Shown here piece by piece: positions 20,716-33,445 of a stretch of 60,000 nt of DNA (position 1 is its first letter; every line of letters begins with the position of its first letter). This stretch comes from Nematostella vectensis. Taxonomy: Eukaryota; Cnidaria; Anthozoa; Actiniaria; Edwardsiidae. The notes beneath the pieces were generated by a model. That model made no database searches, had not been told where the DNA came from, and saw only the letters and a program-made list of their open reading frames with translations. The translations under genes were made by a program, and so were the position numbers. The stretch is taken from positions 18,538,927 through 18,598,926 of the forward strand of contig NC_064034.1 in the NCBI RefSeq assembly GCF_932526225.1, given 5' to 3'.

Positions 20716-23125
20716 TAATAGTGATGATAGGCTGCTACCAATGAAATATATTGTGAAATACATCCAATACACCAAAAACTGGTATACGACTCTGCGAAAT
20801 TTTCGTCTTTAATAAAGCCTGAGTAGCGGCTCAAGGGAGAGGGACGGGGGGAGAGGGGGCAGGCTATCTTTACTAAGATTTTTTCAGGGCAGACCAAGAG
20901 AGCATAAGATAAGAGAGGGACACTTTGGTATTACCCGCGCCATGTCGATTCCCAATCTGGCTATTGTTTTAGTAACCACCACCCCACCGCTGCGCATGAG
21001 CATTTTTACTCACCCTACCCCCGCGATTTGGTATTTTACATTTTTTTGTTTGCTGCTGTTTTGTGACTTGAAACCGAAAAAAAAAACCTATTTGCGCAAA
21101 TACCATCGAAAATTTCATTCTAGCATCAAGGATGCAGGCAGTTGTGGTTTATTAAGAGGATGTAGTACTTCGAGGATTTCAAGATTTTGAAAACGTTTTA
21201 AGAAAAAGAGACTTCATTCAAAAAAAAGAGCAGAAAACCTCGTGCTTCAAACACCGCTTCCGCTCTAACTTGCTGCTTCTTCGTGGTTTTTCAACATTTA
21301 TTATCTTCCTCATGGTCAAACGACATCTGTAAATTAGACATCAGATATGATATTGATTTTTGTGAATATTCCGGTGAATTGAGAAGGAATCCAAGAAACA
21401 TGCACTTCATAAAACTATCCTTGTAGCGAGGGAATGCAGATCAAAGCCAGCAAGCTGAAGTATCTGAGCTTTACTAATAGTGAGAAAATAACGAGGGAGA
21501 TATTACTGTACTTTTTTGATGTTGTTTCTAGACATTTCTATAACAATTAAGTATATTATACAAGCTGGAGTCGGGATTTGAATGAAACGCGGTATCACAG
21601 CCATTTTATCGCTTGTCGGTGTTTTCTTTTTTTTCGACTTGACTTCGATGCTCATACAAACAAAACATTCAAACTATTCAGGGATTTAGCTTTCTGTGAG
21701 TATATTTGCCTACCTACTTAAGTTAGACTTGTTTTCTTCTTCTGAGTTATTTTACATGATCTCTTTTCATTCCTATCGAGTTGGTGAAACAACAACACGC
21801 AACCCGCGGGGGAGTAGGACAAAATAAAAGGAGCAAATCCTCACGCGCAGTGGTGGGGCGGTGAGCTGGTTACTAAAAATAGTTTTTGGTTAGAAGCAGG
21901 TATTCGTACCATGGCACCTGGGGAGAAGGTGGGTAGAGGCAGGTGGCAGGGGTGAGGGCGGGAGGTTAATTGTGGGGATAATGCTACAGTGAGTGGAGTT
22001 GGGCTATAAGGAGTGTCCGGGATAGTGATGCAGTTTGAGGTAGTGGGTAGGAAGGTATAGACCGGAAAACAAAATGGCTGATAAGGGGTAAGGTGTACAT
22101 GCTGGTGGAGAAAGAAGTGTGTTAGAATATAATGAAAACAACAAAAGTTCATAAACATGCACATAAATGTATAATAAATTAATAGTCCCTCTCATATCTT
22201 ATGCTCTCATATTTTTGAGAAAAAAACATGATTGCATTAATGGTCTTGTTGTTATTACTTTGTGCTTACAAGTGAAATAATAAATGCCATAAACAATGGA
22301 AACAATTAAATTGTTTATATAAATAATGACTCAGTTTGGTCGCAACAGCCTCCCCTACCTGGAAAGCTCAGTTAAAAATATAGAACTCACACATTTTTAC
22401 ATTGCTTTTATAATTAATTTTTTTTTTCAATGTAAAAGAGAATTTTTTTGTCATACGTGTCACAATAGGGGCTCAAATTACAAATGCACATGCAATTCCT
22501 CAGGTATCCCAGTCAACCCTGCGCGCCAGGTCTATCTTGGTCTACCCATACGTCCCTGGAGTCAGATTTTGGCGCCATATCGAATATCGTCCCTCAAAGA
22601 GTGGATAAGATCAGAGCGAATTCTAGTTTGCTTTGATTTCCTCTTCAAATATACCTTTGGTACCAGAGGCTCGGGCTTCACTTGTTTACTGTCACGCCGT
22701 TCTTGGCTACTTTGGTGCCCAGGGTACTTAAAATACTCAGCTTTTCGCGTTTATTGGCTAGCGAAGAACGGGATGCGTATAGTTTTAGTCTGCATCTTTT
22801 TAGGGTGCTTTGAATGACAAAGCCAACCGACCAAGTTCAAGAAACACGTTTTTGACTAACCCAGTCATTGGGATAATGCTGTTGGAATACGCTAATAGCG
22901 ATGCAAGCCCTAAACAGTCAAAGGTGGGTGTGCTTTTATAATGAAAAGCCCGAATTTGTAAATTGCTCTTCAGTGTGTAGTTTGGAAATTTTATATGTGT
23001 AGGGGAAACTGATTCTTCGGTTTCTTCTTGTTTAACAGACATGGTTTGGATCCTGTATTGTGTTGTTTGTGTTATATTTTTTTTCGAAAATCAGACGTCC
23101 GATTGACATCAAACATATTTTTCAG
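20716..23125. other. Spacer, no recognised gene
   Basis: AT-rich DNA with short ORFs lacking motifs. A 163-codon plus-strand ORF at 22326-22817 is open but shows no domain I recognise and is Leu/Phe-rich in an AT-rich setting, so it is not called as a gene. Confidence 0.4.
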
Positions 23126-23779
23126 ATCATTTTACATGGAATCCTCTGAAATCATTGTTGGAACGTGGAATAGCTCGTCTACTCAGTTCAAAAGAGTCCT
23201 TCGCAAAATTTATTTTCCAGAGCAGGTAATGTTTATATTGTCCGGATTCGTATATGGTTTGTAAGATAAGCTAGAATAACTTTGAAATATTAAGTATGCA
23301 ACACACAAAAGACCTAATAGAATAATGCAGCATTTGCTCTACTGCATCTGCTCACAGCCATTTCAAGAACTTATCTTTGATGTGTGAAACGCGCACTAAT
23401 AAATAAATGTCTATTAAAGCCTATTGTGACTCACAAAGGCATATTGTACTGAAACCAACAAAATTAAATGTCATGAAGTTATTAGCCACAACCAGACCTA
23501 CATATGACATGAGTATTGGCACTTCTCACATTTTCCACTTTTCTACTTTTGTATAATGTCCACAGAAACCCCTTCTTTTTGACTAGTTGTCTTAGGCTGT
23601 TGTCATATGATTTCATATTGGGGTTGCCTCTATGTATTTTACACTCTTTGCAGATTGTGAGACGGTATCATGGCAGCACCACCTCCATCTGTCATCCTTC
23701 TTTCCCAGGCTGGCCCTTTCACACGCACCAGGAGTCCCTTCTGCATGAGATCATCTCCAAAACACCATCTGCTAAACAG
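23126..23779 (+). CDS. Two putative exons of an unrecognised gene
   Basis: Exon A (23126-23225) lies between TTTTTCAG and GTAATG; exon B (23654-23779) lies between TTTGCAG and GTACAG. In one frame A reads SFYMESSEIIVGTW onward and ends in phase 0. B is then open for all 42 codons (IVRRYHGSTTSICHPSFPGW onward). The junctions, phase match and low AT of B support real exons. I do not recognise the protein and found neither the first nor the last exon. They could also belong to a decayed element. Confidence 0.35.
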
Positions 23780-25379
23780 GTACAGTCTGTACCATAAAAT
23801 ACTCCATACCATAAAATACTCCAGAAATGTAAGTTTTTGATGACGAATGCTCCGCTTTTGCAAAATGGCCAGTTTACCATACTCCATAGATTATAAACAC
23901 TGCCCGTTTCCATCTTCCAATATCATCTTCTCCAAGCCTCAACATTATTTCCTTCCTGACATGGGGGTAAACAATTTTTATGATTGATTTTTATGATGTT
24001 TCATCATTTTTTACTTACTTACAACCCTCTCTGTTGTCTGATAGAACCCTAATAGCATATTAATGTATATTTTATCCCTCCAATTTTCACTGCTTTGTTT
24101 CTTGTTTGCTAAGAACAATAAATGTTAACTTCTCAAACTCTTTCCTTCTGAGTGGTCTATTTTTTAGCTATTAGTCAAACTTACAGCAAATTCAAGCAAG
24201 ACCTCTGCTAATGCTGCTGCTTGTAACTTGTTATTAGATAAGTCCTATCACCATTGTGTGAAGGCTACACACAGGTGTCATGTTTGAAATGTTTCTTTTC
24301 TAATTATATATTCTAATGTTTGTTTTCTGATCATGTAATCTTCTCTTCTAACCATGTATATCCTAATTCCATATATGAATATTATATATAGCCCTGTTAT
24401 CTGACAGCAAAATTTTGTTGTCTAAACAATATATTAGCAAAAAGAAGTATTTTTGTTTACTTTGCACTTACAATGAACAATTGAAACAATTATATTGTTT
24501 GTAACAATGTAACAATAAATTTAATCCTAAGAGATAGTTCCTTGTGGACAGTCAAAGCTATATTTTAAAGTCCATATAACCTTCCAGAGTTGATAGATTT
24601 GGTCAATTCTTTATATTTCCATCTTTCAAATGGTATGCGGTTCGTATGGACCCTATAAAACGAGCACATGCACAAATTCGCTCGAATGACTCAAATCTAT
24701 AATGTTAAGGTATTTTGGTCAACCCTCTGAAAAAAATATAAGAACTGTGAACAGGAAGGCACAGGTCAGTCACTTGTTGGTTGTGTGGTTACAAATTGTG
24801 CCATCATCTTTATATCTCAACCTGGTAGTCTACTGATTATTAAACTTTAGGATGCAAATCTGTAAAATTTAGCAAACATTTTATAGTCCGTGAGTTGTTT
24901 TTGCATTTTGCCTGCATGCTGCATGTGCAATCAAGAACAGTGACACATACCCACTACCACACGCTGTTTTTGAAACCTACAACAAAACAATATTTTCTTT
25001 TTTCACAATTCTCTGCATTGAATTATTCTTCGCTTTATTGTGGGTAGCAATGCAATAGAAAACATTACGCCTATATTTTGTGGTATTAAAAATAAAATAA
25101 GTTGTAAATACGTTGTCTTAGATTTTCCCACTAGAACTTGGAATTTTTCACTCAATTCAGAGCTGTGTAACATGGTATAATTTACGCTAAAACTTACATA
25201 TGCATTTATTACAATTAAATGTGGTGTTTTTTTAATCTTAATCTTTAAATGGTATAATTGCATTTAGCTGGGGCTAATGTTGCAATGGAGTGGCCAGCTG
25301 AAGTCCTGCCGTGAAATCTTTGGCCTTGACTACTGTGAAAAATGAATATTTGTAAGCGTTTACTCTGCTAGGTAGCTGC
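23780..25379. other. AT-rich spacer, nothing recognised
   Basis: No coding or RNA feature could be supported here. It could be intron of the putative gene at 23.1-23.8 kb. Confidence 0.4.
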
Positions 25380-25850
25380 CTATATTTTAAGATTGTGTCC
25401 CCTGATTCTTAAGGAACCAGGTGTGATCTCTACAGGAAATTGAATATTCACAAGTTGGTGTTGGAGTTTGTAGAAAAGTTCCAAATCTTTCTTGTCCCGA
25501 CGATCTTTTAAGGACTCCCAACCGAGGTCAGTGATCATTTTTCTGACGCTGCTGGTCTGATTGTAATCATGCTTCATGAAGCGGGCAGCGCGGCATTGGA
25601 TTGATTCGATTATGCTAATGGTTTGCAATCTGGGAGTGAATTGGAGAACAGTGATGGTTTCTCCATCTCAGGAGCTGAAAGTCTAGCCGAAGAATAATGT
25701 CACTGCATAAATTCTTCCGCACACCAAGACAGACAGGGATATGTGTGTTCCTTGATGGTGAGGTATGAGATAATGGCCAGTCACTTGGGTAGTGATGGAG
25801 CGCCATTGGAGTGCCATTGAGACACTCAGTAACTGTTGACCTGTTCACCT
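25380..25850 (-). pseudogene. LINE reverse transcriptase C-terminal fragment
   Basis: The minus-strand ORF at 25380-25628 reads IESIQCRAARFMKHDYNQTS, then LGWESLKDRRDKKDLELFYK. This is the pattern seen downstream of the reverse transcriptase core of CR1/L2/Rex-type non-LTR retrotransposon ORF2. The preceding part continues in another frame to about 25850, so a frameshift is present. No promoter, endonuclease or RT core remains. Confidence 0.7.
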
Positions 25851-26114
25851 ATAGCTCAATGCGTTGGACTTACCCTTCAAGGATATAGCTCCGTGTCCTG
25901 CCAGTGTCCACAAGCGCTACCAGTAAGTGGCCTGCAATACTTGCTTCTACAGCCTAGACTAGGCTCTCAGGACACGCAGCAGAAATCTAGCAGCCCTTCT
26001 TGACTGGCAAACTTTAGCATAGTGGCATTCCTTGCCATAGTTATAGCAAGAGCAGTTCTTGGCAGGGCAGTCTTTGCAGCAACGGACTTCCACAAAAGTA
26101 GCATCTCTTAGACT

Positions 26115-26370
26115 TGCCCCGTACAAAGAATTACGCCGTTAAACTGAGCCAAATTCGGGCCTAAAATTTGAGCCACATTTTGAGCGAAAATGAGCCTAAA
26201 GGTTTAAAGCCAAATCTCAGCCAAAATGAGCCTCGCACGAACCTAAATATTTGAGACTAATTTGAGCGTTAAAGGAACCTAATTTACGACCTAAAACCGT
26301 AGCCAAAATCGTTCGCTGAATTAGGCCTTAGTTAGGTTGGATTTAGGTTCTAAAGTTAGGTCGTGACTTT
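26115..26370. repeat. Degenerate GAGCC/CCTAAA-rich repeat block
   Basis: Variants of GAGCCAAA, TTTGAGC, GAGCCTAAA and GACCTAAA recur every 10-25 bases over about 250 bases without a fixed period. It has no ORF and lies downstream of the BEN gene's stop. Its origin is not recognised. Confidence 0.5.
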
Positions 26371-26502
26371 AATCAATCATTTACTATCTTCTAATAATCA
26401 ACAGATCTACAACATGTATGGTTAGTACTACTTTTAATCGTGTATAAACCTCGACCGTCTCGTGTATAAAAAGAAATACATAAAAGACGGTGATCATTAT
26501 AT

Positions 26503-29500
26503 CTACTCAGTGTTCACGGCAGCACTCTGTATTTTTAATTTTGTCCTCGCATATGTAATTTGTTGCGTGAACGCTTTATTTATCCCTTGCGCTCCTGGCT
26601 GGGCCATTTTATTCTGGAGGCAGAAGGCGACAAGGTAATCTGAAATTAATACGAAGACCACATATTTAATAATGACTTGAAATTGACAAACAAAATTGTT
26701 TAATTTCCTAACAAATTTAGCTTGAAATTTACCTTTGCAAGCATTGACCTTGTGCTGGTCAAGAGGGGCTTTCTCATCCTCCTTCTGAGATGCCCCTCCG
26801 CGAGCGAGTCCTTGGCCGCACGACCTTGCAAGCTCCTCGGCAGAAAAAACTATCGGAATGAGTTTCTTTAAAAGCCCAATGGGGCTTTTTGCTGAGTGCC
26901 CTGCTTGTACACAGCTTCGCAAAGCATTCCGGTTGACATAAACGTCGCTTGAATCCAGCAGTTTAACGTCATCCCTGCTGCGCTGATTCTGTAAAAAAAA
27001 AAATAGGAATGGTCAACGGACATTCTAGTAAGATTTTCAAAGGTTAGTACTCATTAAAGGACAACAGGCACAACAATAAGCGCAACACAAGTTTAAATTG
27101 GTCAAACACAAACGCAAGAAAAATTGTAGATAAATATAAAGAAAATTTGACATTTCAAGGCCTGGCACTTGAGACCCTACCTGGCTTGTTGTGGGTCCTG
27201 GGTTTAGGTTTGCCCTGATCGTGTACTCTTGACAAGGAGCACCACCGACAGCAGAGTATTGGATGTTTGTGACATCATTAAATGAGACAAAGTCACGGAA
27301 AAAGTTGATAACTTCAGCAGATGGCACTGGGAAAATAAATAAAGTAAAGAATAATTAAAAGATGTGATATGACGAAAATGAATACCCGTTATGTAGCATA
27401 GTTTCACAGTAGGCGGTGGAAGTTATTCTATTTTATCAGTTCAAATAAAACTTAAACTTAAAGCTGCATCGTCAGCCGTTTATTTCCGGAGCTTCGACGG
27501 AACCTAAACCGTTAAAAGACAAAAGAATCTATTAGAATCCGAGATATTCACAGGCCATCCGCTCTAAATGATCACATCATCAAAAAAACTTCCAATAGAC
27601 ACACTGCTTTCAATATTTGGAAATATTTATTAAAAATCATCGGAGATCGTTACGCAATCGACCGGAAGTAAACTGGTTACAATGCGGCTTAAAATAAACT
27701 TTTTTTTTAACAGTATTGCAAAGTCATTTTTTATGTTTCCTAGCTCACCTGGTTGTCTCCTAGAGGAGGTCAACTGGCTTCTGAGGCTTTCGACCTCGGC
27801 CTTTAGGAGACGATTCTCCTCTCTTAGCTTGTCCAACTCAGAGAAGCCAGAATAAAGTGCAATGGGATCTGGGGATGCTGCTGGCTCCTCCAAGGGATGG
27901 TCGTTCGTGCCTAGCAGTTCTAAATAGCTTTTGGGCTCCTCCTCCTCCTCCTCATCGAATGGCATCCCAAGGTTCTCCTCTACCGCCTTCAAGACAACTC
28001 CCGCGGTCTCAGATATTGGAGTCTCGCGTATTGAGGCCTGGTGTATTGGAGTCGTCTCTTGTATGGGAGTCACAGAAGTAGAGGTCTCGGGCGGCTGGCG
28101 GGTCTCGCTGGTTAGATCCAGTTGAGCACCGAACACCTGCCTGAAGGAGCTGTAGATCTCCAGTGAGGCATCTTTTGCCCCCTCTGCTAACGCCTGCTTC
28201 TGCGAAGGCTCCTTATTTTTCTCGCCATTTTTCTTCTTGTTTTTTTTTTCTTCTCTGCGGGCGGATCAATATGGTTTTTTTTTCGTTTTTTATCTTTGGT
28301 TTCGCCATCATCCTCAGCCTGCTTTTTACTTTCCTCCATCACCTTCGTCATTTTCCGCGCCCTCTTACCAGGAGCAGATGCGGCCGTTGGTGCTGGAGCC
28401 GGGAGATTTTTTTTCAATAGCTCCGGTGATTGGCTTTTAACGTTTTCTCCACGTTTGATCATGTCCGCCACGAGTAGACCGACATCTTCGGTAAACTGTT
28501 CTATTTGCGGCTTTTTCTCTGAAATAGCAAGCAATGACCGAAATGAAAACAGTAAATAATTAACCTATTTGTACCTGATCCAATTCAATTAAGTGAACTG
28601 TCATTTTTTGGAGATCAAAGGTCATGCAACTGTGCCATTGAACTCATTGAGCTTGTTTAGGAGACGATTCTCCTCTCTTAGCTTGTCCAACTCAGAGAAG
28701 CCAGAATAAAGTGCAATGGGATCTGGGGATGCTGCTGGCTCCTCCAAGGGATGGTCGTTCGTGCCTAGCAGTTCTAAATAGCTTTTGGGCTCCTCCTCCT
28801 CCTCCTCATCGAATGGCATCCCAAGGGTCTCCTCTACCGCCTTCAAGACAACTCCCGCGGTCTCAGATATTGGAGTCTCGCGTATTGAGGCCTGGTGTAT
28901 TGGAGTCGTCTCTTGTATGGGAGTCACAGGAGTAGAGGTCTCGGGCGGCTGGCGGGTCTCGCTGGTTAGATCCAGTTGAGCACCAAACACCTGCCTGAAG
29001 GAGCTGTAGATCTCCAGTGAGGCATCTTTTGCCCCCTCTGCTAACGCCTGCTTCTGCGAAGGCTCCTTATTTTTCTCGCCATTTTTCTTCTTGTTTTTTT
29101 TTCTTCTCTGCGGGCGGATCAATATGTTTTTTTTTTCGTTTTTTATCTTTGGTTTCGCCATCATCCTCAGCCTGCTTTTTACTTTCCTCCATCACCTTCG
29201 TCATTTTCCGCGCCCTCTTACCAGGAGCAGATGCGGCCGTTGGTGCTGGAGCCGGGGGATTTTTTTTCAATAGCTCCGGTGATTGGCTTTTAACGTTTTC
29301 TCCACGTTTGATCATGTCCGCCACGAGTAGACCGACATCTTCGGTAAACTGTTCTATTTGCGGCTTTTTCTCTGAAATAGCAAGCAATGACCGAAATAAA
29401 AACAGTAAATAATTAACCTATTTGTACCTGATCCAATTCAATTAAGTGAACTGTCATTTTTTGGAGATCAAAGGTCATGCAACTGTGCCATTGAACTCAT

Positions 29501-30111
29501 TGAGCTTGTTTAGTTTATATTCCTTTTTTCTTATTTTAATGTCTGTTTGCGATCATATTCAATGTTGAGCAAAACTGTGTGCTCTATCTCATCAGCATAT
29601 GCAGATATAGGTCGTCATGGACTACTCCACCAAAGCTGCCCTTGAAATGTTATCCCATAGGCAAAAAGCGCGCGCATTTATACGATGAACAATCGTAATT
29701 TACATGGGTAAATAAGCTCGAGCTGTTATGATACTATTGAACAAGATGGGTTTTACTCCACTCGTTGATTACAAGGGTTCCACTAGTTTTTCCCTGAGCA
29801 CTATTGAATGTGTATTGTACTTATAAGTTGTACGTGTGTGTACAAATTTACCGTTTAAAACGGAGCAGCTCATTTAAAGCTGTACAAAAAAACTCCTGTG
29901 CCAAAAGTGATCCATAAACACGCTTCGCTCTTACCTTTCTTTGCTGTCTTTATTATCACTCCAACATAGGTCTCTTTCTCGCCTTTAGCCATTTTCCAGC
30001 TAACATCGGCTTCCTCCCCGGCTTCGAATGTCCCGCGCAGCGAACATCTACTCCTTGGCACCGTACTGACACTCTTGTCGGCGTAAAATAGATACACGCA
30101 TAAAAGGCCAT
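26503..30111 (-). CDS. BEN-domain protein gene with frame lesions
   Basis: Probable nuclear DNA-binding/chromatin protein. Exons on the minus strand: 29935-30111, 27749-28518, 27181-27326, 26733-26988 and 26503-26639. Exons 3-5 join in phase and give a clear BEN domain: VKLLDSSDVYVNRNAL, then IGLLKKLIPIVFSAEELARS, then DQHKVNACK joined to DYLVAFC, stop TAG at 26503. Exon 2 encodes a Lys-rich region, a Thr/Pro/Ile-rich stretch, an acidic run of Glu and a coiled coil (LDKLREENRLLKAEVESLRS). Exon 1 (ATG at 30111) resembles a Tudor-like N-terminal module (KSVSTVPRSRC, ADVSWKMAKGE). Exon 1 is one base short in a T run and exon 2 is out of frame at an A run. The gene is either a young pseudogene or carries homopolymer sequencing errors. 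Confidence 0.72.
27806..29514. repeat. 854-bp tandem duplication of BEN gene exon 2 and upstream intron
   Basis: Block 27806-28660 is repeated head to tail at 28661-29514 with few differences. The unit starts inside exon 2 (GGAGACGATTCTCC) and runs through the exon 2 acceptor into the intron, ending CATTGAGCTTGTTTAG. The upstream copy therefore has an acceptor (exon start 29371) but no donor, and reads into a stop after NKLNEFNGTVA. Homopolymer lengths differ: the run inside the Lys codons is 10 in one copy and 9 in the other. Confidence 0.9.
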
Positions 30112-30480
30112 CTCGCTTTCAACTACTTGCTTTTGAAAACAGATATTATAGATTTTTGGAAATCCAAAGACTTTTTGCTTTCTATAACGGTAAGTGTAGC
30201 TACCCAACAGATTTAGAATATGAAGAAAGGGCCCGAAATATGATATCTCATCTGAAAAAGAGCGGCAAAAAAGCTAGCCAATAGGGTTTTGCGATTTGTC
30301 ATACTACACTTCAGTCAGTGACGTTTTTCTTTGTCCAATCACTGAAATACACCAACACAAGATCTAAAAATAATAAAGCTCTCACGTTTCAAGCCGAGTA
30401 CCCGTGTACAGAGCAGCACAACTTTCAAAGTTGCGTTTCTTTGGTTTCTAATTGCTTTTATTTTACTATGGATCAGGTCG
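30112..30480. other. Spacer between BEN gene and CACTA transposase
   Basis: This interval holds the divergent 5' flanks of the minus-strand BEN gene and the plus-strand transposase ORF. A minus-strand ORF at 30339-30866 is an antisense shadow of the transposase ORF. No regulatory motif could be assigned. Confidence 0.45.
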
Positions 30481-33093
30481 ATGAGGAAATTATGTGAAGT
30501 TGTGGTTCCCCTTTTAGATAGCTCTCGAAGTTTTGAAAGAGCCTCTGATGATTGTTCTGTTTTAGTCGAAGAAACCGCAAGTGATGGAGATGCTGACTTC
30601 CACCTTTCTGATGATGATTGCCCTGATTGTCCTACTAGCGCGTTAAAGCGTCCAAGAGTGAACTCCTCCTCACTCGGGGACGCATTTTTTATGGACACAA
30701 TGTCAGAATTTTGCATCAAACTTTTAGATTCACAGCAAATGACAACGGAGAGCGGTGCTACTACGACAAATGATAGTTTTGGGGAAGAAGAGCTAATTAC
30801 ACTAGTTGAGCAAATGGAGGATGACCTACGCGATGATTGTGAAACCGATGAAAATGAATTCACCAACGTTACGGATGACTTATCATTTAGCTTTGATCAA
30901 GTAAACAACAGTACTTTTGAGGATCCCCCTGATTTCTTTGTTGATGACAATGAAGTCATAGGAGAAGCAAGAGATGGTTGCGATCAAGGAAATGCCATGG
31001 ATGAAACGGCACCTTTGTATCCGGGGTCAAGAGTGACAATTGTTACGATCATGGCGCTGTTTGCGTTGTTGACTATTAAGTACAATCTTCCGGCTGAAGC
31101 AATATCTAATCTTTTGACTCTCCTATCATTGGCGCTTCCTATATCTCATTCTCTTCCTACTACAGTATACAAATTTAAGAAGTATTTTAAGAATTTACGC
31201 AATCCGCTTGTAATCCATCGGTACTGTGCATTTTGTTTGTCTGTAATTTCACAGCCGAAAACACAAACTGATTGCCCAAATGCCGGATGTCTCAAAGATT
31301 TAACAAAGAAAAACGCATTGTCGTATTTCATCGAAGTACCTATTCTTCAACAACTACAACTATTTTTTTCAAGACCTTCATTTTATGAGGATATACAATA
31401 CAGATTTAAAAGGAATAAAAGAAATAACGAAAACATTGAAGATATTTATGACGGAAACTTGTACCATGAATTGTGTCAACACGGGATTTTAAGCTCCAAA
31501 GACAACATTTCATTCTTGATGAACACAGATGGTGTCCCGGTATTCAAATCTTCGAAGGTATCTATCTGGCCTCTGTACTTTGTCATAAACGAACTTCAAT
31601 ACTCTAAGCGAATGTCTCGAGAAAATATGCTGTTTGCAGGTCTTTGGTTCGGTGAGAAAAAGCCTGCAATGTGGACATTTCTCAAACCTCATATAGAATC
31701 ACTCTAAGAGCTTGAAAATGGAATAGAATTTGAATCTCCTAAAGGAAAGTTTACATGTAAGGCGGTCCTTTTAGCTAGTTCCTGTGACTTGCCAGCTCGA
31801 AGCATGGTTTGCAATTCTGTACAGTACAACGGGCAACACTCCTGCTGGAAGTGCTTACAACCTGGCAGATCTTTCAGGACTGATAAAGGTGGAAGTGTAT
31901 GGATTTTTCCTTACAACGAAACAGATCCATAGGGGCCACTTAGAACAGTCACGTCTACGATGAAACATGCTGCTGAAGCTCTACAACATTCTATTTCTGG
32001 AAAAGCAAAAACTATTAAAGGTGTGAAAGGTTTTAGTTGGCTTTCTGTTTTGAAATATCACGACATTATTCGTGGTACAGCGATAGACTATATGCATGGC
32101 GTCCTGTTGGGGGTTCAGAAATTGCTCCTCAGGTTATGGTTTGATAGCAGTAACTCCAGGAAGATATTCAGTCTGAGCAAGTACGTCAATGTCATCGATT
32201 CCAGGTTGCAACTAATTACACCTACTCTCGAACTAAAACGTCTACCAAGATCAATTTCAGAGCACCTAAACCACTGGAAAGCGAACGAGTTGCGCTCGTT
32301 TCTGCTTTATTACGGTCTACCAGTGCTGTTTGGTTTATTACCGGAAAACTCCTTCCAGCACTATTTCTGTTTCGTCCGTGCGAATTTCTTACTTTTACAA
32401 GAAAGTATTTCGCCTAATGATCTAAAGACCGCGGAAGAGCTTTTACAAAGCTTCTGCTCAAACTTTTCAAGACTGTATGAAGAACGATACATGACTCTTA
32501 ATTTTCATCAACTATTACATTTGGTGGATAATGTAAGGGATCTCGGGCCTCTATATACTCACAGCTGCTTTTCATTTGAAGATAAGAATGGATTCATACT
32601 TAAATTGATACACGGAACTCAATTTATTGACAGCCAGATCTTGGCAGCAGTATCGTTTACACAAAAACTACCTGAGTTGCGAGAGAAATGTCTAGCACCT
32701 GGCTCAGATGAAGACACTTTGTATTGGAAATTAATGCATCCAAGAAGGGAAGAAATATTGAAACATACATATGTTTTAGGTGCTTTCTATCGGAAACAGT
32801 TGAATGAGCATGAACTTTTAGCACTTGAAAATTATCTAAAACAAACACCTACTTTCATGAATATTATTGCATTTAATAGAATTGAACGGAAGTCTGCGTT
32901 TATTTATGGTTTTGATTATAAGAGAATGTCGAGACGGAACTGTTCTACTGTGAAGTATTCTACGAGCAACTCTATCGCATTCGTGCAAGTGAAATGCTTC
33001 ATAAAAGTTAACGTTGGTGCTGCAAGAAACGTTCACTATCTGGCGATCGCAACTCCATTAGAATGCCCTAATGGACAAGTTAGTTGTTTTTAA
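30481..33093 (+). pseudogene. CACTA-type (Transposase_21-like) transposase with two in-frame stops
   Basis: One 871-codon reading frame is interrupted only by TAA at 31705-31707 and TAG at 31930-31932; the stretches before, between and after stay in the same frame. The N-terminal third is acidic and Ser/Asp-rich. A Cys-containing motif (HRYCAFCLSV, later DCPNAGC) precedes the core NTDGVPVFKSSKVSIWPLYF with ENMLFAGLWFGEKKPAM. Between the stops, SCDLPARSMVCN and HSCWKCLQPG resemble the family's conserved middle. After the second stop come IIRGTAIDYMHGVLLGV and LHLVDNVRDLGPLY. These match tnp2/Transposase_21 proteins of En/Spm elements. No terminal inverted repeats were found, so it may be an old domesticated copy now decaying, or a transposon relic. 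Confidence 0.7.
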
Positions 33094-33253
33094 TATAAGT
33101 GACATTTGTGACAATTGCTTGTTTATCGAGGTTATCCCACAAAATACTTCTTCGGCCACGCAGTGTTATGTGTGCGAGTTTTCGAACAAAATCGAGATAG
33201 ACTGATTTATCGTAGGAACAATGTTCGCTAATTTTTGTATGCTACTTTTTAAA

Positions 33254-33445
33254 TTAGTTAAGCGCTGCTTGGAGTGTTACGCCGTATGAATCAGAGTTAT
33301 TCTGTGCCAGATCTAGAGCATTTGCCTGATCAAAAGCGGTCTTAAGGTCGAGCTCTCTGTTCTCCAGCAGTCTTTTAAGAATAAGTTTAGACCATTGATA
33401 AAATGAGTTTAGACCATTAATAAAATCACATATTAATAAAGTCAC
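33254..33445 (-). pseudogene. Gypsy-type gag fragment
   Basis: A 63-codon open stretch includes SKLILKRLLENRELDLKTAF and DQANALDLAQ, the pattern of the gag region of Ty3/Gypsy-like retroelements. No protease or reverse transcriptase follows. A short direct repeat containing GTTTAGACCATT sits inside its left part. Confidence 0.5.

Noticed and set aside
22326-22817. 163-codon plus-strand ORF
   Set aside because: No recognised domain, low-complexity start and AT-rich context; kept only as a comment under the spacer.
27857-29412. Plus-strand ORFs over the BEN gene exons
   Set aside because: Antisense shadows; the minus-strand frame gives coiled coil and joins to the BEN domain in phase.
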